In this document: piece by piece, positions 63,860-64,000 of the stretch
Layout: the number at the start of each line of letters is the position of its first letter
Numbering within the stretch: the first letter of the stretch is position 1
Assembly: GCA_014802105.1 (NCBI GenBank)
Contig: JAAVCX010000012.1
Location: 16,738 to 80,737 of the forward strand
Length of the DNA: 64,000 nucleotides
From: Bacteroides sp.
GTDB taxonomy: Bacteria; Bacteroidota; Bacteroidia; Bacteroidales; Muribaculaceae
Direction: 5' to 3'
Made by a program: the position numbers and the translations under genes
Notes under the pieces: generated by a model
Told to the model about the DNA's origin: nothing
What the model saw: the letters and a program-made list of their open reading frames with translations, nothing else
The model's database searches: none

Positions 63860-63996
63860 TTTATATTCTCTCAACGCCTCCGCGTAAAACCTTCAAGCGA
63901 GATAAATATCCCTCTGCGATCTCTGCGCCTCTGCGTGAGATTATTATTATCCCTTTGCGGTCTTAGCGTTCTTTGCGTGAGGCACTTCTCGTGAGA
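63860..63996. repeat. Right arm of the modular inverted repeat
   Basis: Reverse-complement copies of the left-arm modules occur here, in order: a degenerate CGCCTCCGCG unit, the AAGCGAGATAAATA unit, the CTCTGCGATCTCTGCGCCTC unit, the CTTTGCGGTCTTAGCGTTCT unit and the ACTTCTCGTGAG end. The order is partly rearranged compared with the left arm. It may continue past the window. Confidence 0.8.
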
Positions 63997-64000
63997 TACT

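Noticed and set aside
1-64000. tRNA, rRNA, integrase or prophage genes
   Set aside because: None seen on either strand by motif reading; small RNAs cannot be excluded without a covariance search.

Overview
The window looks like the chromosome of a gut Bacteroidales bacterium, most likely a member of the Muribaculaceae. The evidence is a SusD/RagB nutrient-uptake protein, promoters of the Bacteroidota form TTTG-N19/20-TAnnTTTG, DUF1573, DUF4292, DUF4105, DUF5106 and OstA-like genes, a fairly high G+C coding sequence, and AT-rich intergenic gaps. The genus is inferred from gene content, not from a marker gene. No rRNA, tRNA or CRISPR array was seen.

Layout. 1-5.4 kb: 3' end of a SusD gene, a lipoprotein carrying 187 residues of Gly/Thr/Ser repeat, two secreted thioredoxin-fold proteins and a lipoprotein nitroreductase. 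5.5-11.2 kb (minus strand): O-methyltransferase, aroQ, a small membrane protein, an epimerase, a DUF389 protein and a Na/Pi cotransporter. 11.5-16.7 kb (plus): two DUF1573 proteins, meaB, ruvB and a polysaccharide flippase. 16.7-18.6 kb: an AAA ATPase (DUF4143 type) with exactly six 23-bp direct repeats on each side, next to the apparent 3' remnant of another gene. 18.6-27.4 kb (minus): one operon for a MacB-type tripartite efflux pump (adaptor, two permeases, ATPase, TolC) ending in its own NtrC-type regulator and histidine kinase; upstream are a sigma-54-like promoter and a perfect palindrome.

27.6-41 kb (minus): TPR protein, rsmE, a DUF151/UVR protein, mnmA-type thiouridylase, DoxX, DUF5106 redoxin, PKD-like surface lipoprotein, long-form QueA, rpe, DedA, asd and a long-chain acyl-CoA ligase. 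41-53 kb (minus): secA, then a tightly coupled run of SurA-like PPIase, OstA/LptA-like, mutL, DUF4105 and a degenerate alkaline-phosphatase-fold protein; this run joins envelope biogenesis to mismatch repair. 53-64 kb: cytidylate-kinase-like gene, OprP-type porin and an ECF sigma factor, then a plus-strand series of prolyl oligopeptidase, BamE-like lipoprotein, dut, TPR protein, DUF4292 lipoprotein and an EnvC-like murein hydrolase activator. The window ends in a large modular inverted repeat.

The strongest candidate for something undescribed is the repeat-flanked ATPase cassette at 16932-18540. Other points of interest are the apparently self-regulated sigma-54 efflux operon, two hairpin/MITE-like elements of about 112 bp, dispersed 7-bp (TATAGAG) repeats, and several proteins that keep a fold but appear to have lost catalytic residues.
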